Source of the DNA: Oreocharis arfaki | Lineage: Eukaryota; Chordata; Aves; Passeriformes; Paramythiidae | DNA: 64,000 nucleotides | Direction of reading: 5' to 3' | Assembly: GCA_013398015.1 (NCBI GenBank) | Contig: VZRR01003432.1 | Location: 6,804 to 70,803, forward strand | Part shown: one piece after another, positions 10,802 to 23,856 of the stretch | How positions within the stretch are numbered: the first letter of the stretch is position 1 | Layout of the letters: every line of letters starts with the position of its first letter | Program-made: the position numbers and the translations under genes | The notes under the pieces: model-generated | What the model saw: the letters and a program-made list of their open reading frames with translations, nothing else | Told to the model about the DNA's origin: nothing | Databases searched by the model: none

Positions 10802-13800
10802 TAGTCACTGAAGATACCATTCTTCAAATCAAACATCAAGTCCTCTTTAACATGCAGTAAAAACACGTTTGACACTTTTGCCATGCAAAATAGAGCCTTC
10901 TCTGGACCCCATGGGGGTTGCATGATATGCAAGTGCCCACAGAAATCTGTGTACTGTGCTGAGCTCCCCGCAGCAGCCCTGGCCACATGGTGCATTGCAG
11001 CAAGTTCATGTTCTGCCTGGGTTCTGCCAGCACATTTGTCCTGATTTCTGGGTCATATAAGTCCTCCCAGCAGGCTGGCACAGACACAGTTTCCTATCCC
11101 CCAGGATCAGCATGGCAGATCCCAAACAATCATTTCTGATGTTGTATGCCCTCTGCTCATAGCTAGTTCTGCTTCTGGATTTATTTTTCATGTGCTGGAG
11201 CGGAGCGGAATACAAGAGAGTGTCTCAAAGCATTCAGCTGTAGCTTGAGGGCTACCACGCCTTGTGTAGCAGCTTTGACAGCCCTGTCACACTGTCCTGA
11301 CTTTGACATGGTGCTTCCCAGCTGGGATCTTCTATGGGTGACTTCGATCAGTGAAAGACAGTTCTGGCTGTAGAGATCATTTTCTGTACTGCACAGTTTC
11401 CATGTCACAAGTACAGCCTGTGTATGCCACAGCTTAGGTCTGCCTCTTCCCCTGGATTTCTGTGCAAGATATCTCACAGCTTGTGTGTCCACTCAAAATC
11501 CCCCAGATTCCATGCCTTTCTTTTGTTGGGAAGAATGGAAGAAGTAGACTGTTGACATTCTGGGTTGTTCAATACAGTGACGGCGAAACGATCTGAGTCC
11601 TTGGTTGGGCAGAATTTGGCCTGAATCTTGAAAAAAAGATGCGTGTGTCACCTGCCTTGTCTGATGCTGTGAGGAGAGTTTTCCTGTTTTCATGTGCAGT
11701 CCATCAGGCTGATCTGGCCGTAGCTCAGCTGATGTAGAAGTGCTTAGCCCACCGTCCTGATAACCAGTCCTCCTCACTTCCTCCTAAGTTCTGCTGATGC
11801 AGTTTTTCTGAGCTTCAGGCTGCCAAAATGTCCTCTTGAAAGATCTGAACAAGCAAAATGCACTAAAAAGTCTTAGAAAAATCTGGATATGAGCACATTT
11901 TTAGCTGGGGGTTATGGAAGTATAGTAACTGGCATCAAGTGTAGTGGGAGGGAAAGGCGGGGGCAAGTGGCCAGGGACATGCTGGGTCTGTAATCTCTTA
12001 AGCCATGGCAGCACAGCATGTCTGGCCATGCCATTGCATCATGTGAGAGAGAGGACTCAGAGAAGACCCTAGGGACCAGGAGTTTAATTCTGATCCCTAG
12101 ATGCAGACATTTTTTGAAGGGTGGATGCCTGCTGCAGCTGACCTGCCTATCTTGTCTCTGTTAGTGTGCTGGTGTTTGATTGATTCATCACTGTTTTGTG
12201 CTTTTATATAATTAATTTTCCTTGGCATTTGAATGCCCTTTTATTCCAGCCCTTCAGCTAATATTCAGCTTCCCACAGACACATTAGCAGTGTGCTCTAA
12301 TAACAGATAAGTGGTGTGGTAAATACCCTGGGGTCTCGTTACCATTCACGAAGTCACTGTTCGAGAAATATGGTTCCAAATGTGCTGGCGAATGAAAATA
12401 ATTAGTCATAGCCCATTATGAACAACTGCTCTGCTGTGCCCTCTCTGTGCCCTCCACAACACGTTTGAGTACTACCCACTGGTGGGTGCCCTTCCTCACC
12501 CACCTCTGGCTTGAGCTGGGAGCCTCTCACGAAGCCCTTTGCTCTTGCTTGGTTCTCACCTCGTTTATGGCCATCGCTGCTCTGCTGGCTTGGCGATCCT
12601 TCACCTCCCCATGGGGGCACTCACAATGCTTTACTGGTGGGAGCTGTTCCTGCCAGCAGCTGCTTTTCTTGGTATTCCTGAGCACTGAACTCTCTCTGGT
12701 GGAGTTTTTCCTCTGGTAGCAGACTCCACAGACAACACTATGGATAGAATGTGACCCAGAGACAGGATAAAAGTTCCTCTCTCTGTTGATTTCACAGACC
12801 TGTTGTGCTGACCTTTGTGGTTATTCAACTCCTGTGTAGGAGATTAGACCTTGGAGAATATTTTTTGGGAAAAAAAATTATATGGGAATATTTCAACTTT
12901 TCCATCAAATAGTTTTGTGGGGAGCACGTTACATAAATGTAATTTCCACAGCTGTTGCAGCCCTGGAAGATCATGGTAGTTCTCTGAGTCGTTATTAATT
13001 TCTTGAGCATTTAATCAACCCTATGCATAGAGGCCTATGAACACTCCACTACTCTGCACCTGTTGAATTTGCAGTGTGACAGCCTGGGTTGTTAAATAGC
13101 TGTGGCTCTATAGAGAGCAAATCAAATCATGGCTCAGCAAGCCTTGTTATTACAGTAAACAGAAAGGACCTATTTCTTCCACCTTTTTTTTTTTTTTTCA
13201 GGTTTAATCACTTCCCTGTCTCATTGCTTGCGGGTGGCCGAGGCATTTTGGGATCACTTGGAATATCCTTCCTCAGTTGCTTCATTTGGGCAACTCCTTT
13301 GATCTTTGCACCTGGAGACAGGCTTACACCTACTTCTTGTAAAGAAAGAAAAATGCTGGCTCTGGAGCTGTGTTGTGCCAGCTCTAAGAAGGTGCTCTGT
13401 CACTTAGGTCTCTACATATTCCCAGTAAATGCTGGTTTCTCTCCTTGACACTGATACATTTCTCAGATGGCCTGCAATCAAGGGTTCTCGGGGCCTGGTA
13501 TCTCATCTGAACCGAGCAGGAAGATCCTTGCTGTGGCAGTCACTGTGAGGTCTGGACGCATCCATGTGGCCTTTTGGCTGGTCCTCTGAGTAGGAGCTGT
13601 TTTCTCCACCTTGCTTGTCACTCAGAGAGAGAAATGGGTGAGCTCAAGGCTTAATGCAGTGCAGAGGTCCGGTCCTCACCTCAAACCACAGCTCTGTGTA
13701 GCAGGTGGTTACGTTATTCAACTTGAACGCAGTGTAGTTGCTTGGTTTTTAGGTCAGCTTGCTGAATCTCTTACTATTCCCCTATTCCTGCTATTTTTGG

Positions 13801-15434
13801 CTAAAAAGCCCGGTCCCCCTGTTCCCTCATTTTCTCTATTTACAATTACAGTTTGAAGGATTATAATAAAAACTTTAAAAGAACTTTTATAATGCTGTAA
13901 CTGTCAGAGGATACGGTGCAATATTTTGTAAGGCTTAAGGAATAAACACAATTGTGTTTAGGATTAATTTGATAGTAGAAAGAATAGCTTAGTATTTTCC
14001 AAATGATGATGCCAAGACTGGCTTAAAAAAGTTATTTGTATTTGTGAATACTGGAAAAACTGCTTTGTATAGTTGCAAAGATTTAAAAGTCCTGGAAGTT
14101 TTGTGGATTTTTGCATGAATAATTCATCCAGAAAGTCACCCCAGAAAAGTGTTCATAGCCTAGTGTTCTTTAGCTTCTGTTGCTTCTGATGCCACTCACA
14201 GAGTGGAGACAATACTTCATGATTTTGTAGTTACTAACACACAAAAAATAATGGATAATCACATTGGCTGTTTGGAAAGAGTCTGGGATTTTACTGTACA
14301 AGTGCTCAAACAAGGTATTGATGAAAACCTTCCAAACAAAGAGTCAATTTTAATGAAAAAAAAATAGGATAAGTTGGTGGAAAAATACAGAAGAACTGCT
14401 TTTGTAATGGATATTACTGTACAATTAATTTGACTGGTTCTGTTTATATTTCTATTTATATTCCACAGCTGTGGAAAAGCTTTATGAAGAAGCCCATAAA
14501 CATGCAGCTTTTATTCACTTTTAACCCTGAATGAGGAATGTGTTCTTCCTATTGCCAAACCTGTGTATAATTTATATTTTTGCATGGAAACCACGTATAG
14601 CTGAGTGGAGGCTTCCTCCAGCTGTAACACAAAACCAGGAGAGTTTTGTGGTTTTGGCTGGGGCTTTATTTTATAATTTGATTTTAATACAAGTGAAAAC
14701 AACCTTTTTGGCTGGGAGATGGGATCTCAATTGCCTTCTCCCCAAATAAAAACGATGTGTTCTGAGAAGCTGGTGTAGGTTGGCTGGCTGTTGGTGAGCC
14801 TTAGCTTCACCTGCAGATCCATGTGCAACCTGCCCTTGCCTTCACCAGATACAAAACCCTCCCTCCCCTCAGTGTATCATCACTCAGTGAGTATTTAAGG
14901 TTTAATTTTCCTTTTCCATTCTCTTCGGCTGGACCGATTTCATAATTACTTAATGCTGTTTTCCTCCTTCAGAGAATGGAAACCAAGTGGTTTGTCACCT
15001 TTCTTTGCAGTCAGATTTGCTTTCAGATGTCTGTGTTTTGGATTAAAACCACTGAAGAAGGATGTTTCTTTGCAGTGTTTCTCAGGGAGCTTTAATTGCA
15101 GGAATTCGTGTTAACTTATGTTAATATTACCTTTGGCAGAAACACTGTTCCCATTTGATAAATAGAGTCTAAAATGACAGGAGTTGGAAGAACCAACAAA
15201 ATTATTATTCTGTTTCTGGCAGGCTGCTGTGTTTGAAGGAGGATTTCACAGATAAGAAGTCCCCTAATGATCTACCATGGTGTCTGGTAAGATACAGTTT
15301 AAGAGGAGTTTTAGCATAGTGGAGAACAATCTGTTATTACTGTAACTCACTCTTCTGTGGCTCCAGGCAGCTGATGGTTGCTTGACAATTTTTCCTCAAA
15401 AATTCAAAACCCAACTGACATTCTGATGTCTATA
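10802..15434. other. Non-genic sequence
   Basis: No gene or repeat family recognised. The part at about 10.9-11.8 kb is more GC-rich and has several overlapping minus-strand frames (64-103 codons) without recognisable domains. A similar GC-richer block at 12.4-12.8 kb has frames on both strands. A 15-T run lies at 13184-13198. From 13.85 to 14.6 kb the sequence is AT-rich. Confidence 0.5.
13184..13198. repeat. Poly-T tract, 15 T
   Basis: A simple homopolymer run. No adjacent retrocopy is recognised on either side. Confidence 0.85.
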
Positions 15435-15601
15435 ATACACACACAACACACACATATATATACACACATATANTTGTATATATATATAAAATACGCGCAC
15501 ACACACGACACACACATACATATACATACATATACATATATCTATATGTGTATATGTATATATGTGATATATATATGCATGTACGTGTGTATGAAATATA
15601 T
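15435..15601. repeat. CA/TA compound microsatellite
   Basis: About 165 bp of imperfect alternating purine-pyrimidine sequence: CA-rich at first ('acacacacaacacacac'), then TA, then mixed 'catacatatacatacat' and 'tgtatatgtatatatgtg'. One undetermined base (N) is at 15473. Open frames predicted across it are pure repeat translations (Tyr, Ile, His, Thr) and not genes. Such tracts are length-variable. Confidence 0.95.
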
Positions 15602-17218
15602 CCACAAAAGTAGAAAATCTTCTTAGCATCCCTGCTAGTTGCCTAGGTTTGTTGAATTCACTCACCAAAGAAATTTATCCCAGTGTCACTCAAGTGGAAG
15701 CATCAGTAGAGATGGTCACTGCTAAAAATTCTGCTCTGCCCTTGCAGCATATACAGAGTTCATCTTGCAGACCCAAGTGATTGGATGGATGAGTGAAGGA
15801 GCCTCTTGATATTCTGTGCCCACACAAAAACTTTTGATGCAAACAGATATGGACTCCTTGCTGCCCCTGTTCTTCCCTATCTGTTTGCAATCAAGGCAAA
15901 GCTGAATAAGACCTTGATTCTTTGGGAACTTGGCAGACTTTGTAAACAAGAGGAAAAATGATATTTGAAGGGAGCTGGGATTTCACTGCTGCTGGCCTGA
16001 GCAGAATGGATGGCTGCTGAGCACTTTTCAGTATTCTGAGGACAATTAGAATAAACCAGCTGGATTTTCAGAGCAGCAGGCAGAGCATCAGTTAAGCAGA
16101 TAATTTAGGAGTGCTTATTGCTTGTTCTGGCCTTTGTGAAAATTTTAGGTGTTTAAGCCTAAAATTTTCTTGTGCAAAACTGGCCTTGCCCTGTAAAATT
16201 TTGCATGCCATCCACGGTGATTGACAAGGCACATGTATGAGTCAGAAGATGGGAGCCCAGAGGCATAAACACCAGAGATCTCCAGGATCCTATAGATGTT
16301 TACTTTTGTTTCAGTCCAACTGTTTTCACTTACCTACCTAGAGCTGAGAAAAAAAGCTGTTTAACCTTACAAAAATAATGTATATAGGTTTTCTCAGGAG
16401 AAAATAGTAGCTGCTCTGATAAAGTAAGGTCTATGCACTCTTAATTCAATTTAAAATGAAAATATTAAGACCATTTCTATGCTGGTTGCCCTTCAGCATG
16501 CATTTAGTCAGCTTGAATTCTCATTACAGACAGTGCTGAAACCTGGCTTGTGACCAGGACTAAGCAAGTTTAATTAGAAGAGATTTGGACATTGCTCAGA
16601 TAAAACTAGATGCATGTATAACTCAAAATAAGGAAGAAATGGAAATGTCAAAAACCTCTTCCGAACAAATGAAATTGCTGTGTTTTAAAATGATGTCCTT
16701 TTTTAGCTCACCAAATTATTTCAGACAGAGCAATGAATGATGAATAAATTCTTAAATTAGCTGGGTCTGGGCTGGCTTGGATTGTTTGGGGAGTCTTGCA
16801 GTGTCCACATGTGGCATAGGGTATTTATCCTCAAAGTCATCAGCATTTGTCTCCGTTGCTCTGTCAGATTTGCGGTGCGTCATGCTGGGGGCAGCCAGAG
16901 GACATGCGGAGACCAGAGCAATAATTCCTTGAGGGCTCAATTTATGCCAAATATTGAGCACGCTTTTCCCATGTAAATCACAAAAGACAGTTCCTGTACT
17001 GGACTCTAGGAATATTGGTGTTATCAGCAGTGCATTATTCCCCAGGCATCTATGTCTCATCTCAGTGAGTGCTTGGCTGCCTCTCAACATCATTGCAGAC
17101 CCTGATGGTGTCCTTAAGGACATTCTTAATTCTGTCCTCTTTTCCAGCTTGCCAAAAACTGTCCTCTTCTGTCAAACCCTTGTTCTTCACCCCATGTGTC
17201 TTCAAATCCGAAATACAA
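15602..17218. other. Non-genic sequence
   Basis: No gene recognised. A minus-strand frame of 123 codons (16752-17123) overlaps a plus-strand frame of 108 codons; neither shows a domain, a convincing start context or flanking splice sites. A small inverted repeat lies at 16138-16169. Confidence 0.5.
16138..16169. repeat. Short inverted repeat (12-bp arms, 8-nt loop)
   Basis: The left arm at 16138-16149 ('gaaaattttagg') is perfectly complementary to the right arm at 16158-16169 ('cctaaaattttc'), with 8 bases between. The arms are AT-rich, so chance formation is not excluded. Confidence 0.7.
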
Positions 17219-17586
17219 GGTCACAGAATGGGTTGTTTTGGAAGGGATCTTATAGATCTAGTTCCAACCCCCTCCCATGACCAGGGACACTTCCCACTTG
17301 ATCAGGTTGTTCTAAACCCCATCCAGGCTGGCACTGAGAACTTCCAGGGATGGGGCATCCACAACTTCTCTAGGCAACCTGTGCCAGTGCCTTAAAATCT
17401 TCACAGTTAAGAGTTTATTCCTAATATCTCATCTAAAACTACCCTCTTCCTGTGTGAAACCATTGTCCCTTGTCTTATTACTCCATGCCTTTGCAAAAAC
17501 GGCATTTCCAACTTACTTGCAGACCTCTTTAGGCTCTGGAAGGCTGCTAGAAGGTCTTCCTGGGGCCTTCTCTTCTCCATGCTGGT
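17219..17586 (-). mobile_element. CR1 LINE, 3' end fragment, reverse orientation
   Basis: On the plus strand this is the complement of a CR1 3' end. It starts 'ggtcacagaatgggttg' and 'ggaagggatcttatagatc'. It continues 'cagggacacttcccactt', 'tgttctaaaccccatccag', 'gatggggcatccacaact' and 'ggcaacctgtgccagtgcc', and ends near 'ggccttctcttctccatgc', a word normally found just downstream of the ORF2 stop. It is moderately diverged and 5'-truncated. The predicted frame across it is noncoding. Confidence 0.93.
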
Positions 17587-19346
17587 ATCTGACATCTCGA
17601 CATGATTCATGGACTTGCCAAAAGAAGGGAGTCTGTCTCTTGTCTCTTCCTCCAGCCTAGTCTTCCATGCCATGGTGGTCTACCTCAGGATCTCCTGCAA
17701 ACCTCATTCTAGATTATGAACTTTCCAAGCAGAGCAGCATCTGAAGTTTGGTGTTGCAACTGCTTGTCACTGTCACCATCACGGATGTGTTGCTTCTGTG
17801 TCCCTGCCTGCTTAGTGCCCACCCGTGTGTTGCTGACCAGAGAACTGAAATGCACAACTTCAGCAGGGACAGCCATTTGGGTAATTGCAGATTTTTATTT
17901 ATAACTAAGCAGCCTCTACTCAGTTGCTCAAGAAACTCAAGGCATGAATGCCTCGCTCAGCTTCAAGGCTAAGGAACACAAGTAAGTTTGAGGTAACCTC
18001 CTTGCCATGGCACTTGTTCTTCCCTCTCCTTGTGTAGCTGCTTTTCCAACCTTCTGCTAGAACTTTTACCATAATCCAAATTAATTGTGCTTGGCTCCAT
18101 TACTTAATTCCTCTTCCTCAATGCAAAACATTATGTAAAAAGGACTCCTCCTAAGGCTTTCTGTTGTCTCTTGTGGCTTCCTGCAGGTCTCTGGGATATA
18201 ATTTATATGATCAAATGCTTGTCAGCTTTCCTTAGTTTGCAATGTCCAGCTGTGTGCTGTGGGAGAACACTTCATCCTTTGATTGTTTACCTTACTCCCT
18301 CTCCACCCACCTCCACAGGAAATCTCATCAGAGAGTTTGCCATGGGAGTGTCAGTCTTGGAATGAGAATAGCCAGAAAACATGTTCTTTTCTTCTAAAGC
18401 CGGGTCTTCAGTGATATGAAGCTTTTCCATCTACAGCAATAATTTCTACGGAAACACAATCATTTCCTTCTTGCCTGGTGATTATTTCCATGGTCAAAAT
18501 TTTGCCTTTATTTTGTTTATGGTGATGTTGTTTGAGTTTTAAAATTATTATTACTACCAATAATAATAACAATAATTCATGTTAATTCCCAAATGCTGTT
18601 TTATTTATTATCTATTACTGATGGCATACCTTGGAGTTTTCTTTTTCAACATATATTTTATCATTTTTATTTCGTGGAGATAGTTTTATATTCTTCTAAC
18701 TCTCCAAGATTTGCAGTTTAATGGCATGTACATATGTCTGCAAGAAAATGAGTTAGTGTGGCCCCATGGCTTACTGCTGAGAAATGGAGTTATTTAACTT
18801 CCCTGAAATAAATTAGTTCATTTTGTTTTATATTTCCAACATGCTCAGGAGATATAAGTGACTGCCTCACTCCAAGTTGTTCCGCGGTAAAGTTGCTGCA
18901 CTTCAGGCTCTGGCATATGTTTATCCATACGAGCTTTCTCAATATACTCTCTTGATTTGTTTAATAGAGTATGGATGTGTCTTGCATAGCTAAATTATCC
19001 AGAGAGAAATACATTGGTGGCTTGCTGGTCGCTCTGCAGAGGTACAGTTAATAAGTAGCTGAACTACAGTGTGCAATTTTAAAGTTGAGTATGCATATAA
19101 TTGTGTTGCTGGATCCAAGCCTGTTCTGGGCAACATTTTGCCATTTTGCCTAATTTAAAAATCTATTCCTTTCAAAAGGGGTGCACACAACCTGTAGGGA
19201 CTGAATAATTGCTTTTCCAGGGCATATTGCTCAGCTGTGGGCTGGAGTGGCTGATGGGGAAGCGCGGCGATTCAGATGAATGGGATTGCTTCCAAAGCAG
19301 GACTACATACGCATAGTGTGTATATATGTACATATGCACACCATAT
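17587..19346. other. Non-genic, AT-rich sequence
   Basis: No gene or repeat family recognised. Around 18.53-18.62 kb there is a low-complexity ATT/AAT-rich stretch. Short open frames carry no recognisable product. Confidence 0.5.
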
Positions 19347-19597
19347 AAAGAGAGTGGGTTTAGATTGGATATTAGGAAGAAATTATTTACTCTGAGGGTG
19401 GTGAGGCACTGGCACAGGTTGCCCAGAGAAGCTGTGGATGCTCCATCCCTGGAAGTGTGCAAGGCCAGGCAGGATGGGGCACTGAGCAACCTGGTCTAAT
19501 GGAAGGTGTCTCTACCCATGGCAGGGGGGTTGGAACTGGATGATTTTTAAGACCTCTTCCAAGCCAACCATTCTATGATTCTATGATTCTTTGATTC
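19347..19597 (+). mobile_element. CR1 LINE, 3' end fragment with intact repeat tail
   Basis: The copy runs 'gtttagattggatattagga', 'gagggtggtgaggcactgg', 'cacaggttgcccagagaag', 'gctccatccctggaagtg' and 'ggggggttggaactggatga', ending in 'accattctatgattctatg' followed by 'attctttgattcc'. The tail keeps about three units of the 8-bp repeat (two exact) that marks avian CR1 3' ends. It is only 250 bp long because of 5' truncation, and fairly well preserved. Confidence 0.95.
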
Positions 19598-21077
19598 CAT
19601 ACTTTTCTGTTTAAATAATCAAGCTTCAGTGGTTACTTCTGCGTGTCTGGAACGAAGTGAGCTAGAATTATACGTTCTTCTCCACTTCAAGAACGAATGC
19701 CTCTTTAGACAGGCTATTTTTCAGTTGCCAAAATACACAATGAATGACATGATGCACAAGGTTGACTTCCCAATAGTATGACATTATTAATGAGGTTGTT
19801 CTCTGAACGTAAGCATGGTGCTCAGAGATAGCCTGACTCAACACAGGGATAACCTGGCACAACACAGGGAAGTACACTCCACAGTGAGACTGAACTATTA
19901 CAGAGCCAGCTGAGCAGAAAATTCAATGCCTGCATGCCGGCCTCAGGGCTGAGAGTTAAAAGCTTTGTTTGGGTAGCTGAGTAGTGAGGTTGCCATCTCA
20001 GTGCTGGAGCAGGAGGAAATGAGTAAAGCCTTTGCCTCTACTTATTGAGTAAATGAGCTATCCAGGGATCAGGTTCCTTACTCAATGTATGTTACATGCT
20101 CCTAACAGATGCCACATACTGAAATCCCCCAGGCACAGTGTGCTGTAGGAAAGTGTTTAATGCTTTGCTCCCTAAATGATGATGGTAGGGAAAATAATTT
20201 TGTAAATATCCCTCCCAAATCCATTGTAGGGACCTTAAATGTAACAGATTATATGAAGGTACACATACAGATCTTATGGACATCTTATACACCCTCAAAG
20301 ATTCTTCTACCTCTTCTCTGGGAATTTTGAGCACTTGTCAGCTCACTGTATCTGGGTGTGTGCTGGCTCAGCTGCTGCACATGAACTGCTTTTGTGAAGG
20401 ACATTCTGTAGCCACTGGACGTTACCTGAGGAGATGGATGGGACCTGGATAGAGATGTTCAGGTTGGGGGGAAGAGCTAAAAGAAGAAAAGATGTAGCAT
20501 GGACATACAGGTTCTTCAACACCACGCCACAGCTGTAGGTACCAACCCTGTCAGGACAGGCTCTTCCTGCAATGCCCACAACCCATACTGGAGTCAAGAA
20601 TAGCAAAATGGGGTGAAACCGAAGAATTTAATCAATTTTTATCTCAAATTCTATATTCTAGTTGTTCTTAGACTATCCCTCCAGCGTTCTAGTTCCATGT
20701 CAAAATGAATAGTTGATCTGAAGTTTTATTCCACACGGCCTGCATATTGTGTTGGAAAGATTTGCTCTTGGTTAAAAGCTGATTAAAACACTATTTTAAA
20801 AAAAGTCACATTTTACTAGTATTTATGAAGCTCTTGGCTAACACTTTGCTGTGAGGTCTGTGGTTTTTAGACCCATTCAAGTGTGGGAACTCTATTTGTT
20901 TGTCTCCTAGGTGATTATGGCTAGCTTGGATGAACACATAAATCAAACTAATTTTAAAATATTTTTATTTTCTTTAAAAAGCAAGAATGACTATAGTGGA
21001 CTTAAAAAGTTCCGGGGGTGATGGAGTAGTTGAACACAGCAACGTCCAGTGCATGGACAGCAAGCACCAGGGAGACA
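19598..21077. other. Non-genic sequence
   Basis: No gene or repeat recognised. Frames of 60-105 codons on both strands show no domain. Confidence 0.5.
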
Positions 21078-21300
21078 TGAGGCGAGGTAAATTACACCTG
21101 GACACAAGAAGTAAAGTCTTCACCACAAGGGTGCTGAAGCTTTGCAGCAGCACCCCAGTAAACTTATGGGGATGTTCTTAGGAATTTTCAAAACCTAATT
21201 GGAGCAATACGACCCCATTAGGGTACTGCATTTGCATTGAGTGTGGTGGAATAGAGCAGATCACTGCAGATCCCTTTCCACCAACTCTGTTTTACCATCC
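21078..21300 (+). mobile_element. Probable, strongly decayed CR1 3' fragment
   Basis: Positions 21080-21170 resemble the CR1 3' region ('acctggacacaagaagtaaa', 'gtcttcaccacaagggtg', 'ctgaagc...cagcaccccag'). Positions 21255-21290 resemble the tail block ('gcagatccctttccaccaac', then 'tctgttttacc'). The match is patchy and would need an alignment to confirm. It could instead be unrelated single-copy sequence. Confidence 0.45.
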
Positions 21301-22585
21301 CACCCTCTGACTGGAATGCTGAACATAGAGCCATGCAACTTGAATAATTATTTATTTATATTATTATTTGATACTTTCTCCAAACCTGTTTAGACACAGT
21401 CCTGAGTGACCCTGTTTTGAGCAGACAGTCTCCAGAGGTGCCTTCCCACCTCAGCTAGCCTGTGAATCTGTGAAATTATATGAAAGCTGAGGAAAATACT
21501 CCAGGGTGAGTGGATTGCACAGTTCAATCTGTTTGAAAAGAAAGGCTGAAGGGTGGCTCTGTTACAGCGGGCGAGTGCCTCCACGGGAAGGAGGCAACGG
21601 GCACTGAAGGAGCTCTTCAGGAGGAAAAGAAGAATATAAAGATCAGAAGTGGAAGCAAGATAATTCAAATGACAAAACGAAAAATCAGTGTTTTGGTGAT
21701 GGCAGATTAACTAGCACTTGATATATCTTTCCCTGTCCTCCCAGGAAGCCAAGCATGAACAACCTTTTTGTTAAATACAAGGTACTCATTCCAAGAGCAG
21801 ATACAACCAGGTAAACTTAATAGAGCAGGATTTACAGGAGATTGCTTGGACGATCCAACAGTAATTATTGAAGGATCTGTGTTTGGTAGACAAAGAGAAT
21901 AAAATGAAATACAGGAAAAAGGTTTAGTTCAGGCTGTTGCAGATTTGTGGGCTCTTATTAAAGTTTCAACAACAAATTTTGTTCCTTCTGGGTGTTCTTA
22001 ATGGTTGCCAAAACTGCCTGTTGACATTTTATCTCTTTTCATTGATGTCTGATTTACAAGCAAAGTGAGGGGTATTTGAAGTAACGAAAATAAGAGTGTT
22101 TCAGCATCAGCCTATGGGTGGGTACTGGAGCATAACCCTGTGATGCAAAGGACAGCATTCCCAGTGCTTGGGAATAGCATCAGTGTTTTGCAACTGGTGG
22201 GGTCTTTCCTTGTATAACCAAAGATCTGCCTCATACCTGGAAAAAATTCCCGTGAAGATGTATGCCATTCCCAAGTGGGTATAATACATTTTATCAGAAA
22301 AATGAAAAGCTTTATGGAGTGAATCTATCTGTCAACATAAATATTAGTGCGGTGTTGCTTGGCTTCACATGAGCACTACTTATTGGTGAGACACTGAAGC
22401 TATTCTCTCAAATCTTGAGACCTGCTGAGGCCACAGTGGAAGCAGTGAATGTAAGTGGGACTGAAGCCTACATTGAACAACAACAAGTCCTTAAGTAAAA
22501 AGAGGTTTGGGGACTGCATAAATCAGACCCCGTTAGAGATGGACTGTGTGTCCTTTCCTGGCACAATAAGAATACAAGATAAGCA

Positions 22586-22601
22586 TTTTTTTTTTTTTTT
22601 T
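22586..22601. repeat. Poly-T tract, 16 T
   Basis: A homopolymer run with no recognised retrocopy beside it. Confidence 0.85.
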
Positions 22602-23830
22602 AAGCAGTGCCCTTTGACTTTTCATTTGAACACTGGCACAGGAAAGGGAAATAAGAAGATTCCGACCTCACTGTTTTCTCTCTGAAGTAGGAGGATCCTC
22701 ATGACAAAGGAGTGTTGGAAACCATCTTCCTTGCACCCCACAGAACAGAGAGAAACCATCATCACCACTCCAGAAGTCCTGCTTGTTTCCCAAACCCAGG
22801 GGTGGTGGTGACACTTTCCCTTCCATACACAAATGAGCCAACTCTCGAATTCCTTCAGCTCATCCTGCTGAATTCAGCCCTGAACCCCAGGGGTGGGGAC
22901 ATTCTTTAGAGCATACTTCAGCCAACCCTGACTGATTTTTCTGTGTAGAGCAATGAAAGGAGGGAGGGAAGCCTCCCTGCTGTTGAGATACAGTTGTGTG
23001 CCAGATGTTGCTTTTTTGGAGGGTGACTGGACGAAGCCAGTGCTCTTCTTTAGAAATAATCACCTGGCTCAGTAATCGCTCCTCATAGCCAGCTGTAGTA
23101 GCCAAGAGTCCCTGTTTGCTCAACTAGTCCTAAAACAGCAGGAGTCATTCCCTTTCTCTTCAGACTTTTCCCACCTCTACCAATTCAGGCTTTTGGAAGG
23201 CTGGTATAGAGAAACTGCCTCTGGTTCCTCTGTCTTTGTCTCTATAACTCTTTAAGGCTGTTTCAGGGCTGGGGAAGTGACAATCTAGGACATGAAAACT
23301 GGGCCGAACACAAAAATATCTTGACTTCTTCATTTCAGTAAATTCAGGTATTGTATTAGAGAAGGCAATAAATTCTGTGTCTTTTTAGTATAACTGAAGT
23401 TTTCAGAGTGAAATTTTATAGCCCGTAAAGTAATGGCCCTTGCCTTATCCAGCTCTCCTACAAGAAACTTCTCTTTACTTGGAATTGTCTCAGGGGCTAA
23501 AGCATCTAACTGACATGCTTTTTGGTAAAATAATATATTTGAACCCTTAGGGCTTTCCTTTCTGCAGAATTTTTATGTGCCTTTACGTGTGTAAGTAGAG
23601 ATGACTTGAACTAAGGCTCAGGACCTCTACAAGCAGACCTCAGAGTGCGAGCTCAGGACACCAAGCAGATGGTGGGACTGTTGTTACAAAGAGTGGAGCA
23701 ACTCGCTCCTGCTGCTCCTGTGAAGTTCAGTGATGTGCCTTTCCCAGCAATGCTTTCAACAGATGCTTAGTGCTAGCTCAGAAGAATATTATCAAGTTGT
23801 GAACACTGGGAAGAATAGTGAGGATCTTTT

Positions 23831-23856
23831 AAAAAAGAAAACAAAACAAAACAAAA
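23831..23856 (+). repeat. (AAAAC)n simple repeat
   Basis: An A-rich run containing three 'acaaa' units in a row ('gaaaacaaaacaaaacaaaa'). Confidence 0.85.

Noticed and set aside
14461..14476. Perfect 16-bp palindrome 'ttccacagctgtggaa'
   Set aside because: About one perfect 16-bp palindrome is expected by chance in 64 kb, and nothing around it suggests a regulatory site beyond an E-box core.
15378..15668. Open frames of 82-90 codons on both strands
   Set aside because: Both are translations of the CA/TA microsatellite and include an undetermined residue at the N.
16752..17123. A 123-codon minus-strand frame overlapping a plus-strand frame
   Set aside because: Neither strand gives a recognisable product, and the plus-strand frame runs into a CR1 fragment.
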